This document shows positions 22,601 through 31,215 of a stretch of 64,000 nt of DNA, piece after piece. The DNA is taken from contig CALNXK010000341.1 of assembly GCA_942486035.1 (NCBI GenBank), positions 50,001 to 114,000 on the forward strand, given 5' to 3'. Made by a program: the position numbers and the translations under genes. Position 1 is the first letter of the stretch; each line of letters opens with the position of its first letter. The stretch is from Porites lobata (Eukaryota; Cnidaria; Anthozoa; Scleractinia; Poritidae). A model generated the notes under the pieces. It saw nothing but the letters and a program-made list of their open reading frames with translations. It did not search any database and was not told the origin of the DNA.

Positions 22601-25541
22601 CCGTCATTTGAGTGAAAAGGCGTCGGAAAGCAAATTGTTTGGGCCTTATAAACTCCAAAATCACACTAACGATGGAAAAGGAACGGAAAAAAGAAAGAGC
22701 GAGGAGGAAGAAAGGAGAAGAGGAGAAAAAAGCGATGGTTGCACTCTTAGTTATTGTAATGGCTACTTTGGGGATAGTTTTGGACGAACTGTTGGACGCA
22801 AAAGGTCCATTTGGTAACGCCAGCCTGATCACCCCTGAGTTCAGTGTGCGAAACGAAGTCCTATAACCAAATTATTGTGTCAATACCAAACGGTGAGATT
22901 CTCATCAGTGGAATAATATATATATGTTAACAATGGTAACAAACCTCAGTACCCTGATTGCCAGAGATATTTCTTGCACGGTTTCAGGTTTCGGTCAAAC
23001 CGAGGAGTTTTATCTTCGCCGCTCGTGGCTTCGATCCTGCTGCGCTCGTTAAAATTAACCTCTTGTTCTCAGGGTAAAACAAACGTCTTTAATTATTACT
23101 TTTTTATCAGGCGAACAGAGAATGGTAAATGGAGGAGTAGTCAAGGATAACAAGACGAAGGAGCCGCAAGTCAAGCGCCCGGAGACGAGCTTTAGTTCTG
23201 TACAGGGCATTTCCTCGTCTTCTCCATCCCCAACTTTACAGAAACAATCTCTCAATGTAGGTAGCTTGGTTCTGCAGCAGCCGAAGACAAACTCTCCTCA
23301 ACAGATTCAGCAGGAAAAGCAGTTCAAGCCGACACATGTAAACGCCACATTACAGCCGATTATGGTCTCATCGCTGGCCACTTCGAAGCCCGCCCAACAA
23401 CAACAACAACAGCATCAGCAACCGCAATTACAGCCACGCTTTCAGCAGCAAAAAATAATCCTCCCCCAGCCGTCGCCCACAAGCGTAGCATTTTCGCAAG
23501 CACAGCAAACGCCCAGTCAACAGCACGTCCTCCTACAGCTTATAAAACAACAGGAGGACCACCACCGCTTGCCCAACCAGGCCACATTCGGCCTGGACAA
23601 ACAACAACTAGGGACCCAACAAGCGCAGGCCGCAAAGTTGTTACCCACCACGGGTCCAAATCAGGGACACTCACTCTCGCTTTCGTACCCTGGGTTTTTG
23701 ACATTCACGGATCAAATGGCACTAAGTGGGGCCCGCGTGGACATGATGAAAGCCACACACTTAGCGCCTCTTTCCATGGTCTCCTTAGACGGTAGTCAAG
23801 CGGGGACTAAGGACCGTGCTCAGGTATGCGTAATAAATACATTTAAACCCCATTTACACGCGCGAAAAAAATCGGCACTACACGCCAAATTTTTGGCACC
23901 CTGCGTCTTTGCCCGTGCCGAGACTACCTCCGGGAGGTAGCGGGAGGTAGTCTCGGCATCCCTAAAATTTTGAGCTCTGGTGCGACATTACATTTGAGAC
24001 CGATAGGTTTACACGTCGAAAATTGGGAGTGCCGTGCCTTAAAATCGTCAGCACGGTGCCAAAAATTTGCCGTGCCTTGCCGATTTTTTTAGCGCGTGTA
24101 AATAGGGTTTTAGTTACACTGGGCTCTTAGGCATCTTGAGAACCCGATACTCCGGCTTAAGATGAGCACCTTAGGTTGATATTTGTCGCTCTCTAGTCAT
24201 GAGGGAGCTTTAGCAACCGCGACTCTGGCGACGGCGACGAGTCTCAGATCCAGGGTTATAAATAGAGAGCTTTAGATTTGATGACGAGTACGAGTACGAA
24301 ATTTAACTTAAAGTTTTTGCGCATGTTCTCAAAAAAAGACACCCTGGAAAGCTTCATTTCACTTTTTTTTCCCCTGAAGGATGTTAAGCCCTCTCCCGAT
24401 AGCAAAATGATAAAACTTCTCACATTTGATAACTTGTTCCTGCCACTACGACATTCTCGCTATAACTTGTGGTAGAATAACGACGGCTATCACGTTTAAA
24501 ATGACGCAAGTTCACGCTTAAGCAATACTCAGTGTTCAGAAAATCTCGTACTCGTAGTCGTCCTCGTCTCAGAATCTAAAGCTCTCTATTACTGTATGAT
24601 AACGGAACAACTAGAGAACATCTCGCAGGAGAAATAGACTGTTTTTAGTCTCAAAAAATAAACTGTCTTGCCCATCAAAATATCGTAGCACCGAGAAAAC
24701 AGGGGTTTCGTTTCAGGCCGAACGCCGGACGCCGGACGCAACGTCCGGTTGTTTGACATGGAACGTCCGGTAGTTCACACACGAAATAATTATTTTTCAA
24801 GTGTGAAAATCGTTTTTTTCCATTTTTTAACCAAAGAAAGACTTGACCCTTATTTTGCTCACTTAGTTATGTAATGCACACAATCGAAAAAAAGAGGTTA
24901 TTGCTGTCATACACATGTATATTTTTTTGTGAGCATTTTTTAACGCCTTAAAAGACCTTCCTGGTTACCCAATTGCGGTCGAGGGAACGCAGGAAATTGC
25001 GTTTTAGAGAGTCCAATTTTACAAATTTCCCCGGGTGGCATGCCCCGGACCCCCCCCCCCCCCGGGAGTTCGTGCCTCTGGCACTCAACGTTCGCGCCAG
25101 CGGCGTGAACGACGCACGTCTGCCAGCTGAACCACTGCCTCCGGTACTTCCAAATGCTGCCGAAAACCCTGAGAATACCTGGAGCAATGATTAGCAAAGT
25201 TGGTTATTGCGCGGCCTTCTGTGAGGACGGTTCCGAGTTGGTTTCCCAGGTGTTACCTCGTTGTTTCGACGTCTTTCCTCGCCGAGTAGCTGAAAGTAGC
25301 TTTGAATACCCGTAAACACTGATGGAGAGACGGGGGTAAAATGGGCACTCCGTCGGCCTCAGGTTTGTCAGTCAAATGTGTACTGTACGAGTTACCCACG
25401 TAAAATAAGAAACTTTACCCCACCTTAACATTGTTTTATCTTTCCATCTTACATTGTTTTCCTTTTTTCTTTCTTTCTTTGCAGTATTTCGACCTGGACA
25501 AAAGTTCAAATTCCTTGGAGAAAACTTCGAGAAATGGGTAG
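9628..25541 (+). CDS. MLLT10: AF10/AF17 family chromatin protein, complete gene, 11 coding exons
   Basis: Exons 9628-9739, 9823-9902, 11570-11624, 14967-15076, 16362-16465, 16592-16688, 18830-19983, 21225-21313, 22113-22517, 23111-23823 and 25485-25541 join in phase with GT-AG borders to 991 codons. Vertebrate AF10 and AF17 are near 1,070-1,090. The family partners DOT1L: the PHD module reads the histone H3 tail and the octapeptide-zipper recruits the methyltransferase. The protein begins MVKEMIGGCCVCSDERGW, close to the conserved start of the PHD finger (residues about 9-57). The extended PHD follows to about 180. Residues 187-571 are Lys/Glu- and Ser/Pro-rich, with QRGRKP and KRKVGRPPLK AT-hook-like motifs. 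The octapeptide is near 580-600 and the zipper at 603-645. The symbol follows the AF10 paralogue, but one invertebrate gene probably represents both AF10 and AF17. The last short exon is the least certain. Confidence 0.92.
10772..11403 (-). mobile_element. 5'-truncated LINE in AF10 intron 2
   Basis: The minus-strand frame 11403-11119 contains HLTRANHDYNFYVKV, then IVNAWNNLPKDVEHAGSL and FHNRLRIYM. This is the usual C-terminal signature of non-LTR retrotransposon ORF2 proteins (R....FF.R...WN.LP..V..A.S...F...L). A downstream pentanucleotide-rich tract (ACAATACAATACAAT, about 10884-10898 on the plus strand) would be the 3' microsatellite-like tail. No reverse transcriptase core remains. Confidence 0.7.
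12056..12483. repeat. MITE with TTTCCTCAAATAA ends
   Basis: The left end ACCCTATTTCCTCAAATAA and the right end TTATTTGAGGAAATATGGT are inverted complements. The interior carries GGGGTGATTATT-type motifs near both ends and no ORF. It lies in AF10 intron 3. Confidence 0.7.
12597..12754. repeat. foldback MITE
   Basis: The left arm TTTCTGTGTTTGCATAGCCT continues to GGGGTTGGGAGAATTC. It is mirrored by GAATTCCCCCAACCCC and a right tip AGGCTACGCAAATACAGGAAA. Together they form an imperfect 158-bp inverted repeat in AF10 intron 3. Confidence 0.65.
13108..14313. mobile_element. 1.2-kb DNA transposon derivative with ~150-bp terminal inverted repeats and 8-bp TSD
   Basis: The left end TAGCCTGCATAGCAGGCGCT is mirrored by a right end reading, in reverse complement, ATAGCCTGCGTAGCAGGTGC. 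The match continues for about 150 bases through CTTGGAAGTAG, AGACACGCAAGGGG, GCGCCTGCAC and CCCGAAAATCGTTTC. The direct repeat GATGTGCT flanks it at 13100-13107 and 14314-14321. An 8-bp duplication fits P or hAT superfamilies. No transposase fragment is visible between the arms, so it is non-autonomous. It lies in AF10 intron 3. Confidence 0.8.
15390..15770. repeat. palindromic MITE, TA target duplication
   Basis: The terminal inverted repeats match over 30 bases, starting GGGCCATTTATACGAGGAAA and ending TTTCCTCGTATAAATGGCCC, flanked by TA on both sides. The interior is built of reiterated AAGACGCGTCTT palindromes and should fold strongly. It lies in AF10 intron 4. TA duplication suggests Tc1/mariner-type mobilisation. 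Confidence 0.8.
16730..16864. repeat. 135-bp foldback element
   Basis: The left arm CTTATTAACCGAGTGGCAGG and TCTGTATGGGAGAATCTTGA are mirrored by TCAAGATTCTCCCATACAGA and CGGTTAATAAG. It lies just inside AF10 intron 6. A further CTTATTAACC at about 17222 suggests that it may be one end of a longer composite running to about 17230. Confidence 0.65.
17516..17869. repeat. interspersed repeat copy 1, CAGGGTT...CGAACCCTG ends
   Basis: The element opens CAGGGTTTGTATAGAGTCTT and closes AATCTGTACGAACCCTG. The interior has repeated CTTGAAAAAGTCTGGAAAA words. A second copy lies in the next intron (20687-21040) with the same internal order (TTGCCCAG.AATTT.CCAGACC, TTGATCACCTTTT, TCTGTACGAACCCTG). It is non-coding. 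Confidence 0.75.
18375..18620 (-). mobile_element. tRNA-derived SINE
   Basis: Read on the minus strand, the head GGCAGGATTAGCTCAGTCGA carries a pol III A box (TAGCTCAGTCGATAGAGC). A B box (GGTTCCATTCC) and CCCGGGGCCGGACC follow, and then a tRNA-unrelated body through GACGTAAAAATAGTGTCCCC to AAATACATGGACACTCAAAT. The anticodon loop has A where U33 is required and the acceptor stem does not pair, so this is a SINE and not a functional tRNA. It lies in AF10 intron 6, opposite in strand to the host gene. Confidence 0.85.
18830..19983 (+). CDS. MLLT10: AF10 exon 7: Lys/Glu-rich, AT-hook and Ser/Pro-rich region
   Basis: The exon follows a CCCTAACAG acceptor and ends at a CTT|GTAAGT donor, phase 2. 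It opens with about 60 residues of Lys/Glu/Asp repeats, as in vertebrate AF10. RGRKP follows near residue 280 and KVGRPPLK near 456, the latter a good AT-hook core. Between them are two internal coding repeats: GPVLSTKD twice, and a 9-residue unit (KQPVASSVP type) four times. The remainder is Ser/Pro/Asn-rich and probably disordered. Confidence 0.88.
19492..19599 (+). repeat. coding minisatellite, 27-bp unit x4
   Basis: Four in-frame 27-bp units encode KQPAASSVP, KQPVASSVP, KQPVASSVP and KQPPASSVP within AF10 exon 7. A fifth partial unit (KKRPAN) follows. The middle units differ by one or two bases, indicating recent expansion or homogenisation. Confidence 0.9.
20064..20496. repeat. MITE with GGTGGTGTTTACATG ends and TTA duplication
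   Basis: The left tip GGTGGTGTTTACATGA is mirrored by TCATGTAAACACCACC, with TTA on both sides. TTA-type 3-bp duplications are typical of PIF/Harbinger. The interior repeats ACCGGGGTGAA and CATGTAAAC words. It lies in AF10 intron 7. Confidence 0.8.
20687..21040. repeat. interspersed repeat copy 2, CAAGGTTCG...CGAACCCTG ends
   Basis: Second copy of the family at 17516-17869. A TTAGAA direct repeat borders it (20681-20686 and 21041-21046), so the insertion is still delimitable. The terminal CGAACCCTG is the inverted complement of the start apart from one base. Confidence 0.75.
21225..22517 (+). CDS. MLLT10: AF10 exons 8-9: octapeptide motif and leucine zipper
   Basis: Exon 8 (21225-21313) encodes LEELLEYQWDQGAQFLMQQ, the octapeptide-type segment seen in vertebrates as EQLLERQW.EG.QFLM. 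Exon 9 (22113-22517) encodes SLMSSLHQLKADNTRLEERL and continues in heptads through LTNRKNQLLQVNARL. Together they form the OM-LZ module, the DOT1L contact in AF10 and AF17 and the part kept in leukaemia fusions. Exon 9 continues into a Ser/Thr-rich linker and stops at GGAG|GTAATC. Confidence 0.92.
21362..21632. repeat. MITE with ATACAGCTATTTCGAG ends
   Basis: The left arm ATACAGCTATTTCGAGAAAA then GTTGTCGG, and later CGAAAGGTA, is mirrored by TACCTTTCGGG, CCGACAACC and CTCGAAATAGCTGTAT. The arms are about 60 bases each. It lies in AF10 intron 8, about 50 bases after exon 8. Confidence 0.8.
23111..25541 (+). CDS. MLLT10: AF10 exons 10-11: Gln-rich tail and stop
   Basis: Exon 10 (23111-23823) encodes a Gln/Pro/Ser-rich tail including AQQQQQQHQQPQLQPRFQQQ, resembling the Q-rich C-terminus of vertebrate AF10. 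Its donor is CAG|GTATGC. Exon 11 (25485-25541) follows a strong CTTTCTTTGCAG acceptor in phase 0 and adds 18 residues (YFDLDKSSNS...) before TAG. Exon 11 rests only on splice signals and phase, so another terminal exon is possible. Confidence 0.75.
23845..24112. repeat. MITE immediately downstream of AF10 exon 10
   Basis: The left arm AAACCCCATTTACACGCGCG then AAAATCGGCA is mirrored by TGCCGATTTTTTTAGCGCGT and GTAAATAGGGTTT. The element begins about 20 bases after the exon 10 donor, so it forms the start of intron 10. Confidence 0.78.
24265..24586. repeat. MITE with GAGAGCTTTAGAT ends, TA duplication
   Basis: The left arm GAGAGCTTTAGATTTGATGA, then CGAGTACGAGTACGA, is mirrored by CGTACTCGTAGTCGTCCTCG and ATCTAAAGCTCTC. 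TA borders both ends. It is the second MITE in AF10 intron 10. Confidence 0.78.
24960..25200. repeat. GC-rich repeat fragment with C-tract
   Basis: A GC-rich island within an AT-rich intron: TTTACAAATTTCCCCGGGTG, GCATGCCCCGGA, then a run of about 16 C, then GGGAGTTCGTGCC. It looks like a fragment of a dispersed repeat. The C-tract length may be unreliable in assembly. Confidence 0.4.
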
Positions 25542-26848
25542 CGGTCTTTCATCAATCGTCATAATTCAGAGGGAAATATCGACTATCTGCTGTTCCGGGA
25601 ACATGTATCTTAGAACGAACAGTAAAATGCCAACAAAGAAAACTCCAACGGATCAGTGAAAGCGTGAACAGTACGAACGTAACACTGGCCGTTGTTTTGG
25701 CTGATGAGAACAATGTACAATACGGTTTTTATCGTTGCTTAACGAAATTGGTTCTCTTTAGAACATGTTATTTCGGAAGTAAAGTATAGAATGAGGCCAA
25801 TTTTATTGAAGAGCTTACGCAAACACGACAGCGACAGCAGCGAGAACGGTTAATAAGCAATAAGTTTAATGAGCAAAACAATTCTGCACATGCATCCCAC
25901 TTCTTGGTATGTATCTTTGCCTTCACTGCACGACAACGAAGTAAATCTTCCTAACAACACATTTTATGACGGACATAAACGCAAGGAGACGATTTTTGTT
26001 CTAATTTTTCGAATTTGGATACAATCCTTTTAGAACTCGAGTCCAGAAAAGTTCGCGTAGAGAAAAATTCGGGAGGCGAGTTAGAGTAATCGCAAGGACG
26101 TTTGAAACACAGGAGTCCTGTTTTTTTGTTCTGTTACCGTCGTGGTTGTTTAAGGAGCTGTACGTTACGTCTTCTGAGCAAGAAGTCACCCGAACATTTC
26201 TGTTCTACTCGCTCATTTTTGTACAGTTAATCTGTTATCATTCACCTGAAACATTTCCTGTCTTTCTCCTTTCTATTTATTTGACTACTTTCTTTGCCAG
26301 ACTTCTCGATTCTAGAGTTACAACATGTCTTTTCGCTCAATGTCAAAGGGAGAGAACAGCTTTCTTCTCCCTTTTCCATCGCTCGCTTATTGTATTATTC
26401 ATCTTATCACTTCGTCCTTTTTCAAGTTTATACAGCTTGTACATAAAATGTATTCACTAACATTTATTTCCCTGGGTTTAGCTTTTGTATAAACAAGACA
26501 CATTACCTAAAGACTGTTTTTATGGTTTTTATTTGAAACAGCCGGGTAGTTAAATCAAATGCGTACATGTAGCCATTTGCCACTTTAGAAACCAGAAGGA
26601 AACTGGGCCGAGTTGACTTTCGCAAAGACTTCTGGGCTGGTCACAAGGGAAAGGGAAAAAAGGCCAACAGCTGACCGGCGCAACTATCCCAGAAACAATT
26701 ACGGGGCGCATTTTGGCGCCAGTTGCCTTCTCGTTTCTATAAGTGGCGAATTCAAACCAAGGTCACTGAGCAAAAGCAGTGTCTCTGTGTGTCGCTGTTT
26801 ATTGTGCTTTTCACTCGGGGTAAAAAAAATCCAAACGTTTGACGGTCC

Positions 26849-26854
26849 AATAAA
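26849..26854 (+). terminator. candidate AF10 polyadenylation signal
   Basis: An AATAAA hexamer in CCAATAAAACTG, 1.3 kb after the AF10 stop. The stretch 25542-26848 has no other gene and would be the 3' untranslated region. Other hexamers nearby were weaker or poorly placed. Support is positional only. Confidence 0.35.
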
Positions 26855-26917
26855 ACTGATTTAAGTACTCTCCTTGAGATTTCCATGATGTCTATTTGTG
26901 TGTGTGTGTGTGTCTCT

Positions 26918-27156
26918 GGGCCGAGTTGTTCAAAGCTTGGTTAAGATAACCCAGGGTCAGTGCGAGATTTGAATTAAGATTTGAAAGCTTAAAAAGCATT
27001 TCAGTTTTAATTCTTTTTGTCCACAAGTTGATGATTGGAAGCTCTAAAAATAAGAGAGAAAATTATCCGAGAAAATGCTTTTGGACAGAAGAAAAGAAAC
27101 CAGAGTTAAATTTAACCCCGGGTTAAGCGCTAACCGGCCTTCGAACAGCTGGGCCC
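26918..27156. repeat. MITE with GGGCC.AG.TGTTC.AAG ends
   Basis: The left tip GGGCCGAGTTGTTCAAAGC is mirrored by CTTCGAACAGCTGGGCCC, with GGTTAA/TTAACC words near both ends. A (GT)n tract at about 26897-26912 abuts it. The following stretch to 27898 shows no gene or repeat that I can name. Confidence 0.65.
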
Positions 27157-28169
27157 TGTAGGATAACCTGTGTGGCTGTAGCCATGTACGAAGTCCTGTT
27201 TAGGGAAAACGTAGACCGACGTGGCAAGCGTACATGCCAGGTTTTTCCTTTTCAGGCTATCTGTCAGAGTTATTGCCCGATGCTTTGTCTCCGGTCAGAT
27301 CCATATATGCGGTCGTCGGGTCGCCCGAGAAAACCATAAATAACATCGTTCAGAAGAGCATAATAATATAACACAAAAACTCGTTCAACGGACGACTAAG
27401 TTTTGAGGTTTTTTATTTACATTTGACATCCAAGGCCTCACCCGCGGTCTAGCTTTCCGCCAACCACCAAAGCCGCTAAAGCAACTGGCGTCATGCTCTG
27501 CAAAATTTATCCAGAAGCTTCCAAACTCGACCGAAGTGTTCTCGTGAAAAAATGTTTTTACCTAGTATTGCCCTTCAAGTTCATCAAGATTCATGAACAG
27601 TACTCAAATACCCTGAAAGCAAGTGCTCACTGCCAAGTTTTGATCGGAAGTTGTGCCTTATAGGTAGCTCAACTTTCACGTTTACTCGTTTGCGCGCGTA
27701 CAATTTATGTGCGCATGCACTTAAAAAATGATTACGCTACAGTGGAACTTTAGAGATAATGCACTGCATTCCATCCCACGGATACGCCCTCGCGCCATTG
27801 GAGCAACTGAGAGCAGCGGCGCTTCTTGGGAAGGGACAAAACCTCCAGGTTTCAAAGAGCAGTGCTTGCTAAAGGAGAATTTATTTTCGGGGCCGTAACA
27901 TGTTTTACTGATAACAAATGACAAGTGCAATATTAGGCAGATCATATTAGGAAAATTGAATAGAAAGGAATATTTGTATTTGCCTTGACGTTTGGTCTGG
28001 AATCAGGTACAGTTTTCAAGGGGGCTAAGGGAGTGTATGAACGAAGATATACTGGCCTAAAGAAAAGGTATTTTCGACCGAGAAATAATATAACAAACCC
28101 GCAATTCTTTACGATAACTGCAAAATAACTTTCAACTGTGTGGGGACTGTTTCGCATTTATAAGAACAG

Positions 28170-28430
28170 GTCGCCCCATTTAAGAGAATCTGGAATCTGG
28201 GAAACGTTTGCTTGTGAAAAGTGGAATCCGGAAAAATTCTGTTCATAGGATCCAAAAACTTAGCTTGTATTCGGAATATAGCTAGAGGAATCTGGAATCC
28301 CACTAACGATTGGAATCCAGAATCCAAGTTGCACTGACAACGACTAGAATCCAATAACTTACATCCAGAATCCATGGCGTGGATTCCAGAATCCAATGTT
28401 TTGGATTCGCTTAAATGAGGCAAGACAGGG
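28170..28430. repeat. GGAATCC-rich degenerate repeat, unit 1
   Basis: Words such as GGAATCTGGAATC, GGATTCCAGAATCCA and TGGAATCCAGAATCC recur on both strands over about 250 bases. The homologous block in unit 2 is at 47270-47510. It is not coding; the minus-strand ORF through it is just periodic sequence. Confidence 0.5.
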
Positions 28431-28674
28431 CATATTTGGATAGATAAATAGAACATTTCGGAGTTGCCTCAATCCTCTGTTTCAAAGCGAGGCTAAGTGC
28501 GAAGCCACTAAAATGGAAATGAATTTCTTTTTTTTGTTGTTATGTCCCCAATTAGTTGTGAAAACTAAATACACTGACACATTAATAAAGCTGTTATTAT
28601 TCTCAAGCAAATAAAACTCATTGCACTCACCATCGTTTTGAAAGGAAAGTTTTGAACTCGGAAATAGCCTATTG

Positions 28675-28765
28675 ACATACCTACTTCAACGTGCATAAGT
28701 GTCCTTATGGTTATCTACACATTGCAAGCAATCATTGTCATCTTTGGAAAGGCGTTCACTAAAAA
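28675..28765 (+). pseudogene. GPCR relic D1: N-terminus and TM1 only
   Basis: ACCTACTTCAACGTGCATAA through GGAAAGGCGTTCACT aligns with the start of the B-type receptors (PTSTYI.LVVIYT..-GNAFT), with the start codon changed to ATA, TM1 Asn replaced by Lys, and indels. Nothing resembling TM2-TM7 follows. It is a relic of a further receptor copy. Confidence 0.7.
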
Positions 28766-28861
28766 GCTTTAGGGCATACCGTATAAGAGGAAACACCTTG
28801 TATACTCAAGATACTGAGTATTACCTGGACACAACACCACCAATTGACTGAGCTTATCTCA

Positions 28862-29374
28862 GGTACACCCAACGACGATTTCCTCCTAAATACGTCGAAA
28901 ACACTTTTTAGATTACACAGAGTACTTTTAGATTTCTAGAAATACATCCTAAGCTGCGCTATAAAATTTGTCACCTATCTGTTCGGTCATCCTAGGGGAA
29001 CTTGTGTCTTTTCGAAATTACTAGGGCTGCAGAATTATTTTCCCAAAAAGTTTAGATGCAATTTATCGTTTTACGAATGTAAGAATTTTTCTAATTCCTA
29101 TCTCAATCACATTTTTGAATCCGAAGATTTTAGGTCTCCTTTTTTTTTTATGAAAAATAGCATTATTTGGAGAGTGAAATGTGGAAAACTAAGCTTCAGA
29201 AAATCGTAGGTAATTTACCAGATAAGTTTCGAAAATTGTACATAAATGGAACAGTTTTCTAGAAATTTGTAGCCGTCCTGAGACGTCGTGAAGCAATAGA
29301 AACTTCTAGCCAATATTTGCTTCTCCGAACAGATATTTTACAGAAAACAGTCGTTGGCCATGTGAGTGCCCCCG
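28862..29374. mobile_element. GGGGCACCCAACG-family element upstream of A1
   Basis: The left end GGTACACCCAACGACGATTT and right end GAGTGCCCCC are degenerate forms of the GGGGCACCCAACG / CGTTGGGTGCCCC terminal inverted repeat. The interior (CATCCTAGGGGAACTTG, TTTCGAAATTACTAGGGC, ATCTGGCC side) is shared with the copies before the other A genes. It is non-coding and about 510 bp. Confidence 0.6.
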
Positions 29375-29479
29375 TTATCTGGCCTTAATTTCTAAAGATC
29401 AACGGAAATTCTACTTCCATATCGCAATATCTCTGTTTGGTCTAAACAAAAGGTCAAAAGGATTTTTGAAGGAATACAA

Positions 29480-29535
29480 GAAGGCCATTTTATGCTAAGT
29501 GCATCATATCTTCTCAACTGTACGAGAGCTGATTC
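29480..29535 (+). promoter_or_regulatory. conserved upstream block of A1
   Basis: AAGGCCATTTTATGCTAAGT, then GCATCATATCTTCTCAACTG. It is shared by all A copies and, with few changes, by all B copies. It lies about 245 bases before the A1 start because a MITE has been inserted between them. Function is inferred from conservation only. Confidence 0.5.
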
Positions 29536-29556
29536 CTTTTTATTTAGGCAGGGACA

Positions 29557-29728
29557 CAGGGGCGGATCCAGGATTTTTTTTAGGAGGGGGTGCACTCGTC
29601 TCTTGCTCTACTTCAACACCAATAAACCACATAGTTTTTTTTTTGCAAAATACCAGTTATATTAGAAAACCGCAGGTCATCTTCGGGGGGGTGCGCACCC
29701 CCTGCACCCTTCCCCTAGATCCGCCCTT
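29557..29728. repeat. MITE inserted between A1 upstream block and start codon
   Basis: The inverted ends CAGGGGCGGATCCAGGATTT and CTAGATCCGCCCTT are bordered by GGGACA direct repeats (29551-29556, 29729-29734). The same insertion is in A3 but absent from A2 and A4, whose sequence reads straight through the target. Confidence 0.85.
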
Positions 29729-29778
29729 GGGACATATTTGAATATAAAAAATTGGCAACAGAAAAAGGAAACTAAGAT

Positions 29779-30709
29779 ATGCCTACTTCGACGTACATTA
29801 CCCTGGTAATAATCTACACTCTGGAAGCCGTCCTTATCGTCTTCGGAAACGCATTCACGATCTTTGTTTTCTGGACCGAGAGATCCCGCCTAAAACGAAC
29901 TTATTTTCTTTTGATTAACCTCGCAGTCGCTGATAGATGCTGATTTACTTGTGGGGATTACGGAACTTTTAATCACTGGAACTGTTAAATCTCATAATGT
30001 AGGGGAGAGTTACGGTTTTTTGATGCGGAGCCGAGCAAACCCGATAGCGGCTTTTATACTTTTCTTTTCGGGTGCGTCCGTTTATTTTCTTGCGCTTATC
30101 TCCATGGAACGTGCTTTCGCTGTCTTACGGCCAATCCGTCATCGCATCACAAACAGTCGAGTTTATAACTGTAGCATCGTTATCGTCTGGGCCGTCGGCC
30201 TTGTTGTTTTTGGTTTAACAGTTTTATCTTTCCATTATTCAGATTTAGTGGAGGAATATGTTTTCCTCCCTTTTAGGACATGCCTTCTTATTTCCTTTTT
30301 GATAATCTGTGTTAGTTACCTAAGCATACGCACTCGATTGCGAGCACCACCACCCGCGGAGTTAGACAATCATAGGCATCGATCAAGGGAGCACAATTTA
30401 CGATTTTCAAAAACAGTTTTTATAGCAATTGCTTCATCGCTTGTGTTTTGGATGCCTGCTTTTGTTGTGTACTCAACGAGAGAATTTTGTCAGCGATGCT
30501 TTTTACACCACTGGTGTTTTGGCTTGTGGATGCCTGTATCTGGCAAATTCTATGGTGAATCCTCTCGTGTACAGTTTCAGAATGCAAATTTTCAAAGACG
30601 CTTTACCCAAATTCTGAAGAAAAAGACGACCAGACCAGTAGTTCAGCAAAATAGTCTGGGCTTTGGTCTGGAAGGTTCTTTTACTCCACAACTTTCGACA
30701 ACGATTTGA
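29779..30709 (+). pseudogene. A1: class A GPCR, A-type, frameshifted
   Basis: An intronless receptor starting MPTSTYITLVIIYTLEA. After NLAVAD in TM2, a 10-base insertion (AGATGCTGAT) shifts the frame and ends the first reading at TGA (29942). A downstream frame from 29951 retains TM2-TM6: ISMERAFAVLRPIRHRI at the end of TM3, VFWMPAFVVYSTREFCQRC at TM6-loop 3. Two extra T bases after CQRCF shift TM7 out of frame. The 10-base insertion is shared with A3, so loss predates the large duplication. The A type differs from B in HNVGEGYGFLMRSRANP and HYSD.VEEYVFLPFRT. Confidence 0.9.
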
Positions 30710-30951
30710 ACTACCCGTAATGGAGTAATAACGCTCTGATTGTATAGCATTGGGGATCAGGTAAAAGCTTTGTTAGAGCAGATAACTCTAAAGAGTACAC
30801 TTCTGAAAGGACAGAACATTCTTGCATTCAAAGGTTTCATTTATGCGAGTGACTCTCGTGTGTTATAATATAGTGCTTTGGAATATAACTGATATTGTTA
30901 ATTGTATTCGATATTTGGTTGCTTCTTGAATACTTTTCTGTTCACCGCTAT

Positions 30952-31215
30952 CTATTCAGAATCAATGTTACAGCTCTTTATCTCAAAATCATTGATAGGG
31001 CTTGCAATGAGCTGTGGTGTGGCTCGTGGGTGCCATCTGGCAAATTCTATGGTGAGTCCTCTCGTCAACATTTTCGGAATGCAAATTTTCAAAGACGCCT
31101 TAAACAAATCCCGGAGAAAAAGACGAAGAACGTAAGACCAGTTCAGCAATATAATTTGGGCTTTGGTCTGGAACTTACTCCAACACTTTCGATTCGAAAG
31201 ATTTTACCTGCCTAA
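30952..31215 (+). pseudogene. A1': TM7 and C-terminal fragment of another A-type receptor
   Basis: LANSMVSPLVN.FGMQIFKDALNKSRRKRRRT is recognisable within 31030-31135, followed by the A-type tail QYNLGFGLELTPTLS in another frame. The 5' part (TM1-TM6) is missing. The same fragment is present in unit 2 as A3'. Its distinctive VNSFGM and NKSRRKRRK residues reappear at the end of A4. Confidence 0.75.

Noticed and set aside
22612..22866. 84-codon ORF with a Lys/Arg-rich start and hydrophobic stretch
   Set aside because: It lies inside AF10 intron 9 with no splice support; purine-rich low complexity explains it.
23122..23940. Reading AF10 exon 10 to the in-frame stop at 23940
   Set aside because: The GCTCAG|GTATGC donor and the MITE starting about 20 bases later make the last 39 codons intronic; a retained-intron isoform cannot be excluded.
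26146..26460. 104-codon ORF with hydrophobic segments
   Set aside because: It is T-rich sequence in the AF10 3' region; the apparent membrane segments come from base composition.
30429..31215. A1' fragment as an exon of A1 (a spliced receptor)
   Set aside because: A1 already has its own TM7 and C-tail upstream; the fragment repeats TM7, so it derives from another gene copy.
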